A stretch of 64,000 bases of DNA from Lewinellaceae bacterium (GCA_020636105.1 JACJYL010000001.1:3410001-3474000), one strand, 5' to 3'; shown: positions 7,814 through 19,700, numbered from the stretch's first letter. The notes: generated by a model from the sequence alone, not told the origin. Numbers and translations are program-made.

Positions 7814-10800
7814 TTATCGCATAAGTGTCACATCCCCGGAATAGATTTCCACTTTCCCGTCCTTGAATTCAATTTCTGCCACATAAACAAAAACACCGGC
7901 GTTGAGGAATTGGCCTCTGAATTTACCATCCCATCCGGAGGAATCATTATTGGTATTGAAATTATATTGTTCAAAGACCATCTCCCCCCAGCGGTTCAAA
8001 ATGATAAAACTCTTCACCTTTACCACATCCTTGCCGGAATGAATCACCAACAGATCATTGTTGCCGTCAGCATTTGGGGAGAATACATTGGGAATGAAAA
8101 CCCTCCTTGTTTTGTCCACAAAAATGGTAACATTATCTGAAGCGGTGCAACCATCCGTATCGGCAATATCCAGCTGGAAGGTGGAGGTATTGACTAAAGG
8201 AAGGGTAAGCGGATCGAAACAATCCGGACACCACAACAGGTCACGGTTCGACCAGTTCAGGGTGGAGATGGAGTCTTGCGGGAAATTGATCAGTGGCTGT
8301 AGGTGAACGCTGTCACCGAGCTGTATGAACAAATCTTCACCCAGATCCAGCTGTAATTCGATGCCTTCCTGGATGATCACCGTGGTATCCCACTGACAAC
8401 CATTTGCATCCTCAGCGGTGAGGTCGTAACTTCCTGCGGCAAGACTGGTGTACTGAGCATTGGAAGAGAAAGGCTGGTCATTCAGGGCATAGAGTATCTG
8501 AAGCCCCTGGTTCTGCGCAGAGATGGTAATGAAGCCATTGGTCTCACCATAACAACCGGCATCCTCGGATAACACCACGAAATCTGTTGGAATGGTGTTC
8601 ACCTGAGTTACAAAAGTAGCATCCGAAGCAGAACATCCGTTATCGTTGTTGGTGACCATAAGGTAATAATTCCCCGGGCCACCGATGAGCGGACTAAGGG
8701 TATTGGCTCCGGAAAGGATCATACCAGTTCCTGGCACATCCGTTGACCATGTATAGGAATATTGTCCGCCAGACGATGATCCCTGTCCGTTGAGGGAAAG
8801 GGTGACTTCATTACAATCAAGTTGCATCTGCTGTCCGGCATTGGCAATCGGCGGTGTTAAATTAGCCGTTACGGTCATCGCATCCGTATTGGCACACCCG
8901 TTGATGGTGTCCTGAACCATGAGGGTGTAAGTGCCCGCCGTGAAGACGGTCAGCGTATCCTGGGTTGCCCCTGCAATAGGATTGCCGGCAGCATTGAGCC
9001 ACTGGTAAACAATTGCCGTTCCTGCCTGTGAATTGGATCCGTCGGCGAGAATGCTATTGACCGTGCAGGTCAATGTGCCATCGCTACCGGCATTGGCTAC
9101 CGGATAACTTTCATTGTTGAGCAGGATCAAAGTGTCGGCTACGACACACCCTGTATGATCATCGGTGACATTCAGGATGTAAGTCCCTTCCGTCGTGGCT
9201 TCGTAAGTATTGCCGGTGGCCCCGTTGATGGTTGTGCCGTTCCAAAACCACTGGTAGGAGATCTCTGCGCCGGCACTGGAAGCTGCCCCGTCAAGAGTAG
9301 CACTCGTGATGTTGCAATCCAGTTGATTTTCAGTTTGTAATACAGCCTGAAGGCCGGGAGACAGATTTTGGGCCACCATAATCGTATCGGCACTTGAACA
9401 CGCATCCTGGAAAGCCTGGAGGATATACATGCCGGGCTCGGAGGCTTGTGCTGTTATTGTTGAAGAGATGACATTTCCGCCAAAAGTCCATTCGTAAGTA
9501 ACAGGGCCATCCGAAGTAGTCTGGTTACCATCGATGGTAACAGAGGTGGTGGCACAAGTCAGGGTGTCGGTCACATTAGCCACAGCCATAACCCCGACAG
9601 GAGCCATAAGACTGGTATCTGCGGTGCCAAGACAACCGTTATCATCCTGTACATCGAAACTGAAAGAGGCCGCAGCAAGGTTGCCAAAAGTGGCATTGGC
9701 TACAAAGCCCTGGGCATCGATCTGGTATTGATAAGGCGCCTGCCCTCCTACACCCTGGAGTGTGATAGAACCGTTGTCGAGTCCGCAACCAGGATCTACC
9801 GCGTCAGTTACGGCTAGCGTTGGCAATTCGTTTATGGTAAAGGTTACGCCAGTTCGTGTATCACTGAGACATCCGTTGACCAAATCACGGGTTTCTGCAA
9901 AATAGGTGCCGGCAGCCGTTGGCGTGAAAGCTGACGAATCAGCCAGAAGAAGTATCCCTCCCGAAGCTGCATCATACCAATCTACAGTCTGTCCGGCGGC
10001 AACGGTGACCGTCAGCGTTGGAATAATCCCCCCTTCACAAATAGCAGCATCCCCGTCTGAAATGGGAGCATCCACAGAAGGACATGAACAATCCGGTGCA
10101 ATAATCGTAAAATCAGCCGTACAGGAAGTGACGGAGTTTCCGGCCGTCAACATAATATCATTCTGGATATTTATACCTGAAATGGTAAAGGATCCTCCCC
10201 CGTTGTCCACTACACTCCCTTCACTGGCGGTTATATTATCGGTATCCGATAAGGTAACGGTCACCGTATAAGTCTGAAGATCCAAAGCACAATCTGCCTG
10301 GCTGGTGATCAATGCCGGCAGAGAATTAATGGTTAAAGTGACCGCAGTCCTGATGGCACTGATACAACCGTTTACCACAATCCGTGTTTCCGCATAATAG
10401 GTTCCTGCAGCACCCGGCGTATAGGTAGGGGAATCAGCAAGGAGCAGCGTGCCTCCGGTTGCGGCATCGTACCAGTCAACGGTTTCTCCGGCCCCAACGG
10501 TTACTGTCAACGCAGGAATAACCTCATCGGCACAGATCGTGGCATCGCCATCGCTTACAGGTTCGGCTACCATAGGGCATGAACAGTCCGGCGCAGGAAT
10601 GGTGAAATCATCATTACAGGTAGTGGCCAGGTTACCGGCAGTGATCACAAGATTATTGGCAGGGGTTATTCCAGAAATCGTGAATGATCCTCCGCCATTA
10701 TCCGTGACTATTCCCTCGCTCACTATGATATTATCGGCATCCGTGAAAGATACAGTCACCGTATAACTTTGGAGATCCAGGGCACAATCAGCCTGGCTGC

Positions 10801-13800
10801 TGATCAGCGTGGGTAACGGATTGATGGTTAGTAAAACGGCAGTCCGGACGCTACTGAGGCAACCGGAATTGATCTCCCTGGTTTCGGCAAAATAAGTGCC
10901 GGCTCCTGGCGGCGTGTAGGAAGGGGAATCGGCGAGCAGCAGTGTACCTCCGGTTGCAGCATCGTACCAGTCAACGGTTTCACCTGCCCCGACGGTTACG
11001 GTTAGCGCTGGAAGGGTTTCTCCGGAACAAATGGCTATATCCCCGTCACTAACCGGGGCATTCACTACAGGGCAGGAACAATCCGGAGCCGTAATAATGA
11101 AATCATCACTGCATGAAGTGACAGAGTTGTTCGCTGTGATCATCAGATCATTGGCTGGATCGATCCCTGAAATGGTAAAAGAACCGCCTCCATTATCGGT
11201 GACGTTACCTTCACTGGTTACAATGTTGTCAGCATCCGAAAATGTAATGGTAACGGAATAAGTCAACAAATCAGCAGCACAATTAGCCTGGCTGCTCAAT
11301 ATTGCAGGCAAAGGGTTAACCGTAAGGATAACCGGAGTCCGGACAGCACTGAGGCATCCGGATGATGATTCTCTTGCCTGGGCATAATAGGTGCCGTTGG
11401 CAGTGGTTGAAATAGAGACAGAATTAGCCAAAAGCAGGATACCTCCTGTAGCGGCATTGTACCAGTCTACTGTAACTCCTGCATCGACAGTGACCATGAG
11501 CGGTGCAATCGCTTCCCCGTCACAAATGACCACATCCCCGCCACTCACGGGCGCATTGATGGCTGGACAATTGCAATTGGGGTGAGTAACCGTAAAATCA
11601 TCACTACAGGTTCCGTTAGCATTGTTTGCCGTGATCATCAGGTCATTGTTGGTGTCAATGCCTGTGATCGTAAAGGATCCACCACCATTATCGGTCACGG
11701 TGCCTTCACTTACCGTAATGTTGCCGGTACTGGCCAGGTCAACCGTCACTTCATAAGAAAGCAAATCAGGAGCACAGCTGGTTTGCATGTCGATCAAAGC
11801 CGGTACAGGGTTAATTGTTAAGGTAACTGGAGTTCTTGTTGCGCTAAGGCACCCGGTGGCAATTTCTCTTGTTTCAGCGTAGAAGGTTCCTGCTCCGGCA
11901 GGCGTGAAAGAAAGCGCGTCAGAAAGCAAAAGCGTTCCATCTGTCGCTGCATCATACCAGTCAACGGTTTCCCCGACACCTACGGTGACGGTTAGCGCAG
12001 GAATTGTCTCCCCGGCACAAATGGCCATGTCGCCGTCACTGACTGGTATATTGATGTTGGGACAGTTACAATTCGGTGCCTGAATGGTGAAATCATCGTT
12101 ACAGGTGGACGTAAGATTACTAGCTGTAATGATCAGATCATTGCCTATATCAATACCTGTGATGGTAAAAGAACCGCCTCCGTTATCGGTCACGGTACCC
12201 TCGCTTACCGTTATGTTACCGGTGTTGGTCAGGGTTACAGTCACTTCGTAAGTAAGCAGGTCTACTGCGCAACTCGTTTGAGCATTGACAAATGCCGGTA
12301 CCGGATTGATGGTCAGGGTTACAGGAGTACGTGTCGAACTGAGGCAACCTGTGCTGGTTTCTCTTGTTTCGGCAAAGAAGGTTCCGGCTCCTGTTGGCGT
12401 GAATGAAGTAGCATTGGCCAATAAAAGTGTTCCGCCTGTGGCCGCATCATACCAGTCAACGGTTTCTCCGACACCTACGGTTACCGTAAGGGCGGGAATG
12501 ACATCCCCGTCACAAATGGCCACATCGCCGCCACTTACCGGGGCGCTGATATTGGCACAACCGCATACGGGAGCGTCGATATCAAAATTTTCAGCACATC
12601 CCGTGGTGGAATTGCTCACCTGAAGGGTAATGTTGGTATTGGAAGTAATCCCTGAAATGGTAAAGGAGCCGCCGCCGTTATCGGTGACGATTCCTTCACT
12701 CGGGGAAACGATATCGGCATCGGTAACCATAATGTCCACCGAATAGGTTAAAAGGTCAGGAGCACAGGCAGCCTGGACATCCGTCAGGGCTGGAAGCGGG
12801 TTAATGACAAGGGTTACGGCTGTTCTGCTGTCACTGGTACAACCTGTATTGCTATCCACGCTTTGTGCAAAATAAGTGCCCGCGGCATTCGGGGTATAAG
12901 AGTTGGATCCGGAAAGCAGCAGGGTTCCACCTGAAAAGGCGCTATACCAGTCTACAGAAAGGCCTGCTCCCACATTGACACTCAACGAAGGAATGGGCTC
13001 TCCATTACAAATTGAAACGTTTCCATTACTTATCGGGGCAGTGATGTCAGGGCAATTGCAATCCGGAGCATTGAAGTCAAAACTGGTAAAGCAGTTGGTT
13101 GCTGAATTGGTTGCCAAAACAGAAATATTTGTATTGATATCTATGCCTGAAATGGTAAAGTTTCCTCCGCCATTATTGGTGATGCTTCCGGAACTAGACT
13201 GAAGATCATCCGCATTGTTTACGGTGATCGAAATAGTATAAGTCAATAAATCCGCAGAACAGTCGGTTTGTGAATTCACCAGGTTTGGTAATGGGTTTAT
13301 TACGAGGCTGACCGCAGTTCTTGTGCTGGTGCAACCATTGACGGTCACCCGGGTCTGGGCGTAATAGGTTCCCGCTCCGGATGGAGTATAGGCAGTAGTG
13401 CCCTGGGCCAGCAATGTTCCACCGACAGCCGCACTGTACCAGTCTACTGTTTCCCCGGGTCCAACGTTTACAGTTAACGCTGGGAAAGGATCTCCGACGC
13501 ATATCGAAAGATTGCCGTTGCTAACTGGAGCATTGATAAACGGACAGGGGCAATTAGGGGTATTAAAGTCAAAACTATTTACGCATCCTGTGATATTATT
13601 TACCGCTAAAACAGATATATCCGTATTGATATCGATATTACTTATCGTAAAATTCCCGCCGCCATTATTGGTGACGGTGCCATTACTGGCCAATATATTA
13701 TCGGCATTGCTCACCTGGAGGGTTATGCTATAGGAAAGTAGGTCCAGGGAGCAATCGGTCTGAGAGTTGATCAGGGCTGGTAAAGGATTGATGGTTAATG

Positions 13801-16498
13801 TCACGGGGGTTCTGACCGCACTGACACATCCGTTGACGATTACACGTGTTTCGACATAATAAGTACCTGCTCCGGAAGGGGTAAACGAAAGAGTACCCTG
13901 TGCCAGTAAAGTTCCTCCCGAGGCTGCACTATACCAATCGACAGTTTCTCCTGCTCCGACCATTACGCTTAGGGCAGGAAAAGGATCACCATTACAAACC
14001 TCAAGATCCCCGTTGCTGACGGGAGCATCAACATCCGGGCAGCTACAATCGGGCGCCGGAACGATAAAAGTGTCTGAGCATGTTACGTCAGCATTGGTTG
14101 CCGTGATATTGAGGTCCGTATTGACAGCGATGCCGGTGATGGTAAAGGATCCTCCCCCGTTGTTGGTGACGTTACCGCTGTTGACAGAAATATTTGCAGC
14201 ATTGGTAAGGGAAACGGTGACTACATAACTCAGCAGATCCAATGCACAATCAGCGGTGGAACTGTTTATGGTTGGGAGCGGGTTGATGGTCAGCGACACC
14301 GCTGTTCGCGACATGCTGGTACATGCGTTGATCCCCCCGATGGCTTCGGCATAATAGGTGCCGGGTCCGGGCGGAGTAAAAGAAGTCGTTCCCTGTGCGA
14401 GCAGTGTGCCTCCCGTGGCGGCACTGTACCAATTAGCAGTTTCTCCGGCTCCAACACTTACACTCAGGGCAGGGATGGGGTCTCCGTCACAAATTTGAAC
14501 ATCCCCGTTACTCATGGGAGCCTGCACATCAGGACAGCTACAATCAGGAGCGGTAAAATTGAGGGTGATATCACAACCATTGGCATTGTTTACCGCCGTA
14601 ACGGTCAGGTTGTTGGCAGGGTCGATGCCTGAGACGGTAAAACTGCCCCCGCCATTATTTTGAACGGTACCATCGTTTACGGTAATGTTATCTGTATTGG
14701 AAAAGTTTAAGTCGGCCGTGTAAGTCAAAAGATCTGCCGAACAATTGAGTTGCGCGTCGATAAATACAGGAGTGGGGTTGACCTCAAGTTCAACCTGTAA
14801 AGGGGGACTTTCACAACTGGTTCCCAGCGTTTCAGTGACCCAAAAGACATAACTTCCGGAGGTGGAGTTGTTGATGCCAGGCGTGAAAGGACTACCCGTT
14901 CCAATCGAAGCAGGATTTCCTGAAGTCGGGTTGCTATTGTACCAGTTTAGTGTTCCTCCTTGTCCGTTAACGGAAAAAGCGGGCACAGGGTCATTGGCAC
15001 ATATCTCGTAAAAGGTATTGCCCGTTGGCTGTGCAGGAGCGTTCAAAATAGTGATGGTAACCATCGTTGGACTGCTCACACAATTGCTTCCCGCAGATTC
15101 TATCACCCAAAAATTGAAGCTTCCCACGTTACTGGTGTTTATGTTTGGGGTAAATGAAGGTCCAATCCCGATGGAAGGGGGATTCCCTATTGTCGGGTCG
15201 CTGCTATACCAGAGCAGGGTACCTCCGGAACTTGTGGCGGTCAGGGTTGGTGCCGGGTCTCCCGCGCATATCGGTGCCGGGGAGGAGGCTGCAGGAGGTA
15301 AAGGTTCTGAAAGTACATTTACGGTAACATTTGTTACGGGGCTTTCACAGATTCCTAAAAATTCTGTTACGTAAACAAAGGTGGAGGAGTTGCCGGTAAA
15401 AGAATAGGAGGATCCACTGAATAAAAGGTTGTTTAGAGCGGCATCTCCATAAAAATTAAACATTGGTGAGGGAGTGCCGTTATTGCTGAAAGGTGATATG
15501 GTAACGGTTTCTCCCATACACACATTAATCACACCGGGGATGATCGAAGGCCCGTTGGCCAGCGAGATATTTGTACTAAAATTAAATGAGGTGGCCGCGG
15601 CAGGATTGTCACATAGATCAAGCACTTCTGTGGAACCATTGGCGAGCATGTTAAGCGTGTAAGTACCCATTGGATCCAGGAAAGGATTGACTGTAAGCGT
15701 GAAAAAGTTATCCTGGTTTCCTCCCAGGTCACATGCGTTGGAGGAAAGCGTGACGGTGTATGGTCCACCGGTTCCGGTAAGCTGAAAATTGAGGTCATCT
15801 ATCGTACTGCACTGGATATATTCTGAAAATTCAACGATTATGGTATTTTCATCGCACTCATCCGGAAAAGTAACGGAAGCTACGGTTGGAGGGGTAGAGT
15901 CAAAAATACCGATCCCGGTAGAAGCACTAAAGTCGAGGGTATAACCATTGTTTGACCCCGTCCAGTTGGCAACCATTAGTACATAAGTGTTTCCTGCAGC
16001 CATCGGGACAACGTCATTAAACGCCGAAAAACCTGCATTCTGAGAGGGAATAACACTTCCGCAACCGCCCCCCTGGTCATTATAAGGGGATGCTCCGGTG
16101 GCCCCTGTAGGACCATGGCATCCTACACCTCCGGCAGCATTACAACTTACCACCAAAGAAGGATCGTTTAAAATATCACCACAAGTTGCATTGGTAATGT
16201 CAAAAAGTATCCAGTCATAATCGTCATTGAGATCATCCGGGGTAATGACAAAGTTCAAATTTCCATTGGTGTTGGCCGTAAAGGTGTACCAAATGGAATT
16301 GGATTCTCCGGATACACACGTAGTGGTTGTGTTGATTTCATTGGTGTAATTACCCTCCCCTGAACCGGGAACAGGTTCATAAATAACCGTCTGACAAACA
16401 GGGATGGCACCAAGGCAATCCTGGGGGGTGGGGGTTTGACCCCACAGAGCAATAGTCCAAACAAGTAGTGTAGTGGTAATAGTAAGCTTACGCGTCAT
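7814..16498 (-). CDS. Giant T9SS type B cargo protein with 165-aa tandem repeats (adhesin-like)
   Basis: A 2894-residue secreted protein. ATG 16498 is chosen because it starts a clean signal peptide (MTRKLTITTTLLVWTIALWG, cut before QTP); the frame runs 51 residues further upstream without signal character. Order of parts: an N-terminal beta-sandwich domain (about 25-200, Bacteroidota secreted-protein type), an Ig-like region (about 200-420), two Ig-like repeats (about 440-600), nine full and one half copy of a 165-residue repeat (about 651-2225), a SprB-like repeat (D-N-G-S-I-T-L), several Ig/PKD-like repeats and a C-terminal sorting domain with F-I-P-N-V-F-S-P-N-A-D-G-N-N-D and an I-L-N-R-W-G-E motif. 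That tail is the gliding-motility-associated (type B) T9SS signal. Few Lys/Arg, regularly spaced Cys. Likely a surface adhesin or matrix protein; no catalytic domain seen. Confidence 0.88.
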   Translation of the reverse strand: MTRKLTITTTLLVWTIALWGQTPTPQDCLGAIPVCQTVIYEPVPGSGEGNYTNEINTTTTCVSGESNSIWYTFTANTNGNLNFVITPDDLNDDYDWILFDITNATCGDILNDPSLVVSCNAAGGVGCHGPTGATGASPYNDQGGGCGSVIPSQNAGFSAFNDVVPMAAGNTYVLMVANWTGSNNGYTLDFSASTGIGIFDSTPPTVASVTFPDECDENTIIVEFSEYIQCSTIDDLNFQLTGTGGPYTVTLSSNACDLGGNQDNFFTLTVNPFLDPMGTYTLNMLANGSTEVLDLCDNPAAATSFNFSTNISLANGPSIIPGVINVCMGETVTISPFSNNGTPSPMFNFYGDAALNNLLFSGSSYSFTGNSSTFVYVTEFLGICESPVTNVTVNVLSEPLPPAASSPAPICAGDPAPTLTATSSGGTLLWYSSDPTIGNPPSIGIGPSFTPNINTSNVGSFNFWVIESAGSNCVSSPTMVTITILNAPAQPTGNTFYEICANDPVPAFSVNGQGGTLNWYNSNPTSGNPASIGTGSPFTPGINNSTSGSYVFWVTETLGTSCESPPLQVELEVNPTPVFIDAQLNCSADLLTYTADLNFSNTDNITVNDGTVQNNGGGSFTVSGIDPANNLTVTAVNNANGCDITLNFTAPDCSCPDVQAPMSNGDVQICDGDPIPALSVSVGAGETANWYSAATGGTLLAQGTTSFTPPGPGTYYAEAIGGINACTSMSRTAVSLTINPLPTINSSTADCALDLLSYVVTVSLTNAANISVNSGNVTNNGGGSFTITGIAVNTDLNITATNADVTCSDTFIVPAPDCSCPDVDAPVSNGDLEVCNGDPFPALSVMVGAGETVDWYSAASGGTLLAQGTLSFTPSGAGTYYVETRVIVNGCVSAVRTPVTLTINPLPALINSQTDCSLDLLSYSITLQVSNADNILASNGTVTNNGGGNFTISNIDINTDISVLAVNNITGCVNSFDFNTPNCPCPFINAPVSNGNLSICVGDPFPALTVNVGPGETVDWYSAAVGGTLLAQGTTAYTPSGAGTYYAQTRVTVNGCTSTRTAVSLVINPLPNLVNSQTDCSADLLTYTISITVNNADDLQSSSGSITNNGGGNFTISGIDINTNISVLATNSATNCFTSFDFNAPDCNCPDITAPISNGNVSICNGEPIPSLSVNVGAGLSVDWYSAFSGGTLLLSGSNSYTPNAAGTYFAQSVDSNTGCTSDSRTAVTLVINPLPALTDVQAACAPDLLTYSVDIMVTDADIVSPSEGIVTDNGGGSFTISGITSNTNITLQVSNSTTGCAENFDIDAPVCGCANISAPVSGGDVAICDGDVIPALTVTVGVGETVDWYDAATGGTLLLANATSFTPTGAGTFFAETRETSTGCLSSTRTPVTLTINPVPAFVNAQTSCAVDLLTYEVTVTLTNTGNITVSEGTVTDNGGGSFTITGIDIGNDLIITASNLTSTCNDDFTIQAPNCNCPNINIPVSDGDMAICAGETIPALTVTVGVGETVDWYDAATDGTLLLSDALSFTPAGAGTFYAETREIATGCLSATRTPVTLTINPVPALIDMQTSCAPDLLSYEVTVDLASTGNITVSEGTVTDNGGGSFTITGIDTNNDLMITANNANGTCSDDFTVTHPNCNCPAINAPVSGGDVVICDGEAIAPLMVTVDAGVTVDWYNAATGGILLLANSVSISTTANGTYYAQARESSSGCLSAVRTPVILTVNPLPAILSSQANCAADLLTYSVTITFSDADNIVTSEGNVTDNGGGSFTISGIDPANDLMITANNSVTSCSDDFIITAPDCSCPVVNAPVSDGDIAICSGETLPALTVTVGAGETVDWYDAATGGTLLLADSPSYTPPGAGTYFAETREINSGCLSSVRTAVLLTINPLPTLISSQADCALDLQSYTVTVSFTDADNIIVSEGIVTDNGGGSFTISGITPANNLVITAGNLATTCNDDFTIPAPDCSCPMVAEPVSDGDATICADEVIPALTVTVGAGETVDWYDAATGGTLLLADSPTYTPGAAGTYYAETRIVVNGCISAIRTAVTLTINSLPALITSQADCALDLQTYTVTVTLSDTDNITASEGSVVDNGGGSFTISGINIQNDIMLTAGNSVTSCTADFTIIAPDCSCPSVDAPISDGDAAICEGGIIPTLTVTVAAGQTVDWYDAASGGILLLADSSAFTPTAAGTYFAETRDLVNGCLSDTRTGVTFTINELPTLAVTDAVDPGCGLDNGSITLQGVGGQAPYQYQIDAQGFVANATFGNLAAASFSFDVQDDNGCLGTADTSLMAPVGVMAVANVTDTLTCATTSVTIDGNQTTSDGPVTYEWTFGGNVISSTITAQASEPGMYILQAFQDACSSADTIMVAQNLSPGLQAVLQTENQLDCNITSATLDGAASSAGAEISYQWFWNGTTINGATGNTYEATTEGTYILNVTDDHTGCVVADTLILLNNESYPVANAGSDGTLTCTVNSILADGSNSQAGTAIVYQWLNAAGNPIAGATQDTLTVFTAGTYTLMVQDTINGCANTDAMTVTANLTPPIANAGQQMQLDCNEVTLSLNGQGSSSGGQYSYTWSTDVPGTGMILSGANTLSPLIGGPGNYYLMVTNNDNGCSASDATFVTQVNTIPTDFVVLSEDAGCYGETNGFITISAQNQGLQILYALNDQPFSSNAQYTSLAAGSYDLTAEDANGCQWDTTVIIQEGIELQLDLGEDLFIQLGDSVHLQPLINFPQDSISTLNWSNRDLLWCPDCFDPLTLPLVNTSTFQLDIADTDGCTASDNVTIFVDKTRRVFIPNVFSPNADGNNDLLVIHSGKDVVKVKSFIILNRWGEMVFEQYNFNTNNDSSGWDGKFRGQFLNAGVFVYVAEIEFKDGKVEIYSGDVTLMR
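9821..14545 (-). repeat. Tandem 495-nt (165-aa) repeat array in giant protein 1
   Basis: Nine full units plus a half unit within the gene at 7814-16498. Unit starts (C-x-C-P motif) recur on the + coordinate near 14545, 14045, 13548, 13060, 12565, 12070, 11573, 11078, 10583 and 10090, a steady period close to 495 nt. Each unit has two parts: an Ig-like half (G-E-T-V-D-W-Y-D-A-A-T-G-G-T-L-L, then G-T-Y-Y-A-E-T-R and R-T-P-V-T-L-T-I-N-P-L-P) and a second half (D-N-G-G-G-S-F-T-I-S-G-I, then A-P-D-C-x-C-P). The last unit keeps only the Ig-like half. Copies are clearly diverged but in register, which indicates ancestral tandem duplication. Confidence 0.9.
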
Positions 16499-16685
16499 GG
16501 TGTCAAATTTTTTATCGAAGATATTGTTTTTTAAGAAATTGAGCAGTGTTTGTTCTAAAAAGGGCCTGGAAATGAATTTTTCCGCTGGTCTTTTTCGTGG
16601 GGCAGGAACTAAATTTCGGTCAAGTGATGCGTGGTAACTTCCGAAATCCAAACAGAGATTTCTCTTATACCTATCTTAAAAAAAA

Positions 16686-16721
16686 CACCATCCAGACGGC
16701 ATTCTGGTCGTCTGGATGGTG
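16686..16721 (-). terminator. Intrinsic terminator of giant protein 2 gene
   Basis: A perfect 13-bp stem (CACCATCCAGACG, 16686-16698, with CGTCTGGATGGTG, 16709-16721) is followed, reading on the - strand, by a run of eight T residues. It lies 50 nt after the stop codon of the 16772-24013 gene. Confidence 0.9.
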
Positions 16722-16771
16722 GGAAAGGTTGCTTAATTATGTAAGTTGGTCTGTTAAATTTAATAAGTTGC

Positions 16772-19700
16772 CTACCTCATCAAAATCACATCTCCGGAGT
16801 AGATTTCCGTCTCCCCATCTATGAATTCGATCTCGGCCACATAAACAAAAACACCTGAATTCATTGGGTTGCCACGGAAACTACCGTTCCACCCATAATC
16901 CTCGGCATTGGTCGGGAATTGGTACCTTTCAAAAACCAGTTCCCCCCAGCGGTTCATAATGATAAAACTCTTCACCTTGACCACATCATTGCCTGAATAT
17001 ATTACCAATAAATCATTGTTGCCGTCGCCGTTGGGCGAAAAGGCATTGGGAATGAAAACTCTCCTGGTTTTATCCACAAAAACGGTGATATCGTCCGAAG
17101 TGGCACAACCTTGTGAATCCACAATATCCAGTTGAAAGGAGGAGGTGTTGATCAAAGCAATGGTCAGCGGATCGAAGCAGTCCGGGCACCACAACAGGTC
17201 GCGATTCGACCAGTTCAGATTAGCAATGGAAGCTTCCGGGAAGTTGATCACGGGCTGCAGATGAACGCTATCCCCAAGCTGGATGAAAATATCTTCGCCC
17301 AGATCGAGCTGCAATTCAATACCTTGCTGAATGATGACTGTGGTATCCCACTGGCAACCATTGGCATCCTCTGCCGTGATATCATAACTTCCTGCCGGGA
17401 GGCTGGTGAACTGGGTATTGGAAGAGAAAGGCTGATCATCGAACGCATAAAGTATCTGAAGCCCCTGGTTTTGGGCGGCAATGCTGATGAAACCATTGGA
17501 TTCTCCATAACACCCGGCGTCTTCAGAAAAGACATTAAAGTCAGTAGGAATAGTAGTCACCTCTGTGACAAAGGTGGCATCGCTGGCTGTACAGCCGTTA
17601 TTGTTGTTGGTTACCGTAAGGTAATAATTGCCCGGCCCGCCAATGAGTGGACTGAGAGTGTTGGTTCCGGAAAGGATTATGCCGGTTCCGGGCACCTCCG
17701 TGGACCATTCATAGGAGTATTGCCCACCGGTGGATGACCCTTGCCCATTGAGGGGAAGGGTGGTTTCATTACAGTCGAGTTGCATCTGCTCCCCGGCATC
17801 AGCCACAGGCGGGGTGAGATCCGTTGAAACGATCATTTCATCCGTATTGAAACAACCATTAGTGGTGTCTTGCACCATCAGGGAATAGGCTCCGGGAGCG
17901 TTTATCGACAATGTATTCTGATTAGCTCCGTTCACCGGATTGCCTGTAGGGTCGAACCATTGGTAAACAATGGAGGGGCCGGATTGAGAACCTGACCCGT
18001 CAGCCAGAATACTATTGATTACACAGGTGATGGTGCCATCCTCTCCGGCATTGGCCACCGGATAATTTTCGTTATTAAGTAAAACTAAAGTGTCAGAAAC
18101 AAAACAGCCTGTATGTTCATCCGTTACCACCAAAATATATGATCCTTCTGTATTGGCTTCATAAGTGTTGGCCACAGCTCCGTTGATGACATTGTCATCT
18201 AAGTACCATGCATAGGAAATTTCTCCTCCCGAGCTTGAAGCGGTGCCGTCAAGCGTGGCGCTGGTAATGTTGCAGTCCAGCTGGTTTTCACTTTGTAAAA
18301 CAGCCTCAAGTCCCGGAGAAAGATTTTGAGCCACAAAAATGGTGTCGGCGCTGGAACAGGCATCCTGAATAGCATTGAGAATATACATGCCTGGCTCCGA
18401 AGCTTGTGCCGTGACCTGGGTGGAAATCACTGCTCCGTTGAAAATCCACTCATAGGTAACCGTTCCGTCGGAAGTGGTCTGGTTTCCGTCAAGGGTGACG
18501 GAGGTAGTGGCACAGGTCAGGGTATCCGTTACATTGGCAAGGGCAGTAACCCCAACAGGCGCTGCCAGGGAAGTGTCGATCGTACCAAGACAACCATTAT
18601 CATCGCGGACTTCAAAGCTGAATGAAGCGGCAGCCAGGTTGTTGAAAATGGCATTATTGGAAAATCCCTGTCCATCGATCTGGTATTCGTAGGGTGCTTG
18701 TCCGCCAATGCCTACCAACGTAATGGAACCATTATCCAGACCGCAAAGCGGATCCATGGCAAGGGCGACTGAAAGCCCCGGTAATTCGTTTATGGTAAAG
18801 GTCACCGGAGTTCTCGAATCACTGACGCAACCGTTCACAAGGTTACGGGTTTCTGCATGGTAAGTCCCTGCTACGGAAGGCGTGAATGAAGTAGAACCTG
18901 CCAGCAGCAATGTTCCGCCGGCGGCGGCATCGTACCAGTCGACCGTTTCCCCGGCTCCTACGGTAACAGAGAGTGCAGGGATGATCTCTCCCTCACAAAT
19001 GGATAGATCCCCAACATTTACAGGTTGATTCACCACCGGACAAGGGCAGTCAGGCGCTGTGATCGTAAAATCAGCAGAACAGGTCGTGATTGTATTAATT
19101 GCCGTTAACATGAGGTCATTGTTGACCGTGATGCCTGAGACGGTGAATGATCCTCCTCCATTATCGGTTACGGTACCTTCACTCACCGTTAAATTGTCGG
19201 CATTGAGAAAGGTAACCGTTGCAGAGTAGGTCAGTAAATCGTCAGCACAATCTGTTTGAGTCCCGTTCAGCAAGACAACAGCAGGGTGGATCGTCAGGGT
19301 TACAGGCGTCCGGGTCGCACTGAGACAGCCACTGACAATGACCCGGGTTTGAGCGTAATAAGTTCCGGCGACTGTAGGTTCAAAAGTAGTTGAATTGGAC
19401 AAAAGAAGGATACCCCCGACAGGAGCGTCATACCAATTCACTGTTTCTCCCGGTCCTACGGTAACACTGAGTATCGGGATAACCTCATCGCCGCAAATGG
19501 TAAGATCGCCATCGCTGACAGGTGGATCCACCACCGGACAGGAACAGTCAGGCGCCGTGATGATGAAATCATCTGTACACGAGGTGGCTGCATTCCCGGC
19601 TGTGATCATAAGGTTATTGTCTGTATCTATTCCGTTTATGGTGAAAGATCCACCTCCGTTATCAACAATAGTACCCTCACTAACCGAGATATTATCCGCA

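Noticed and set aside
9906..14228. Periodic open frames on the + strand antisense to the giant gene (for example 9906-10271, 10449-10766, 13398-13733, 14013-14228)
   Set aside because: They recur with the 495-nt repeat period and are antisense shadows of the repeat; similar shadows lie at 19395-21707. They have no protein-family character.
16499..16651. N-terminal extension of the giant protein 1 frame
   Set aside because: The 51 extra residues would bury the signal peptide; ATG 16498 gives a normal T9SS/Sec signal.
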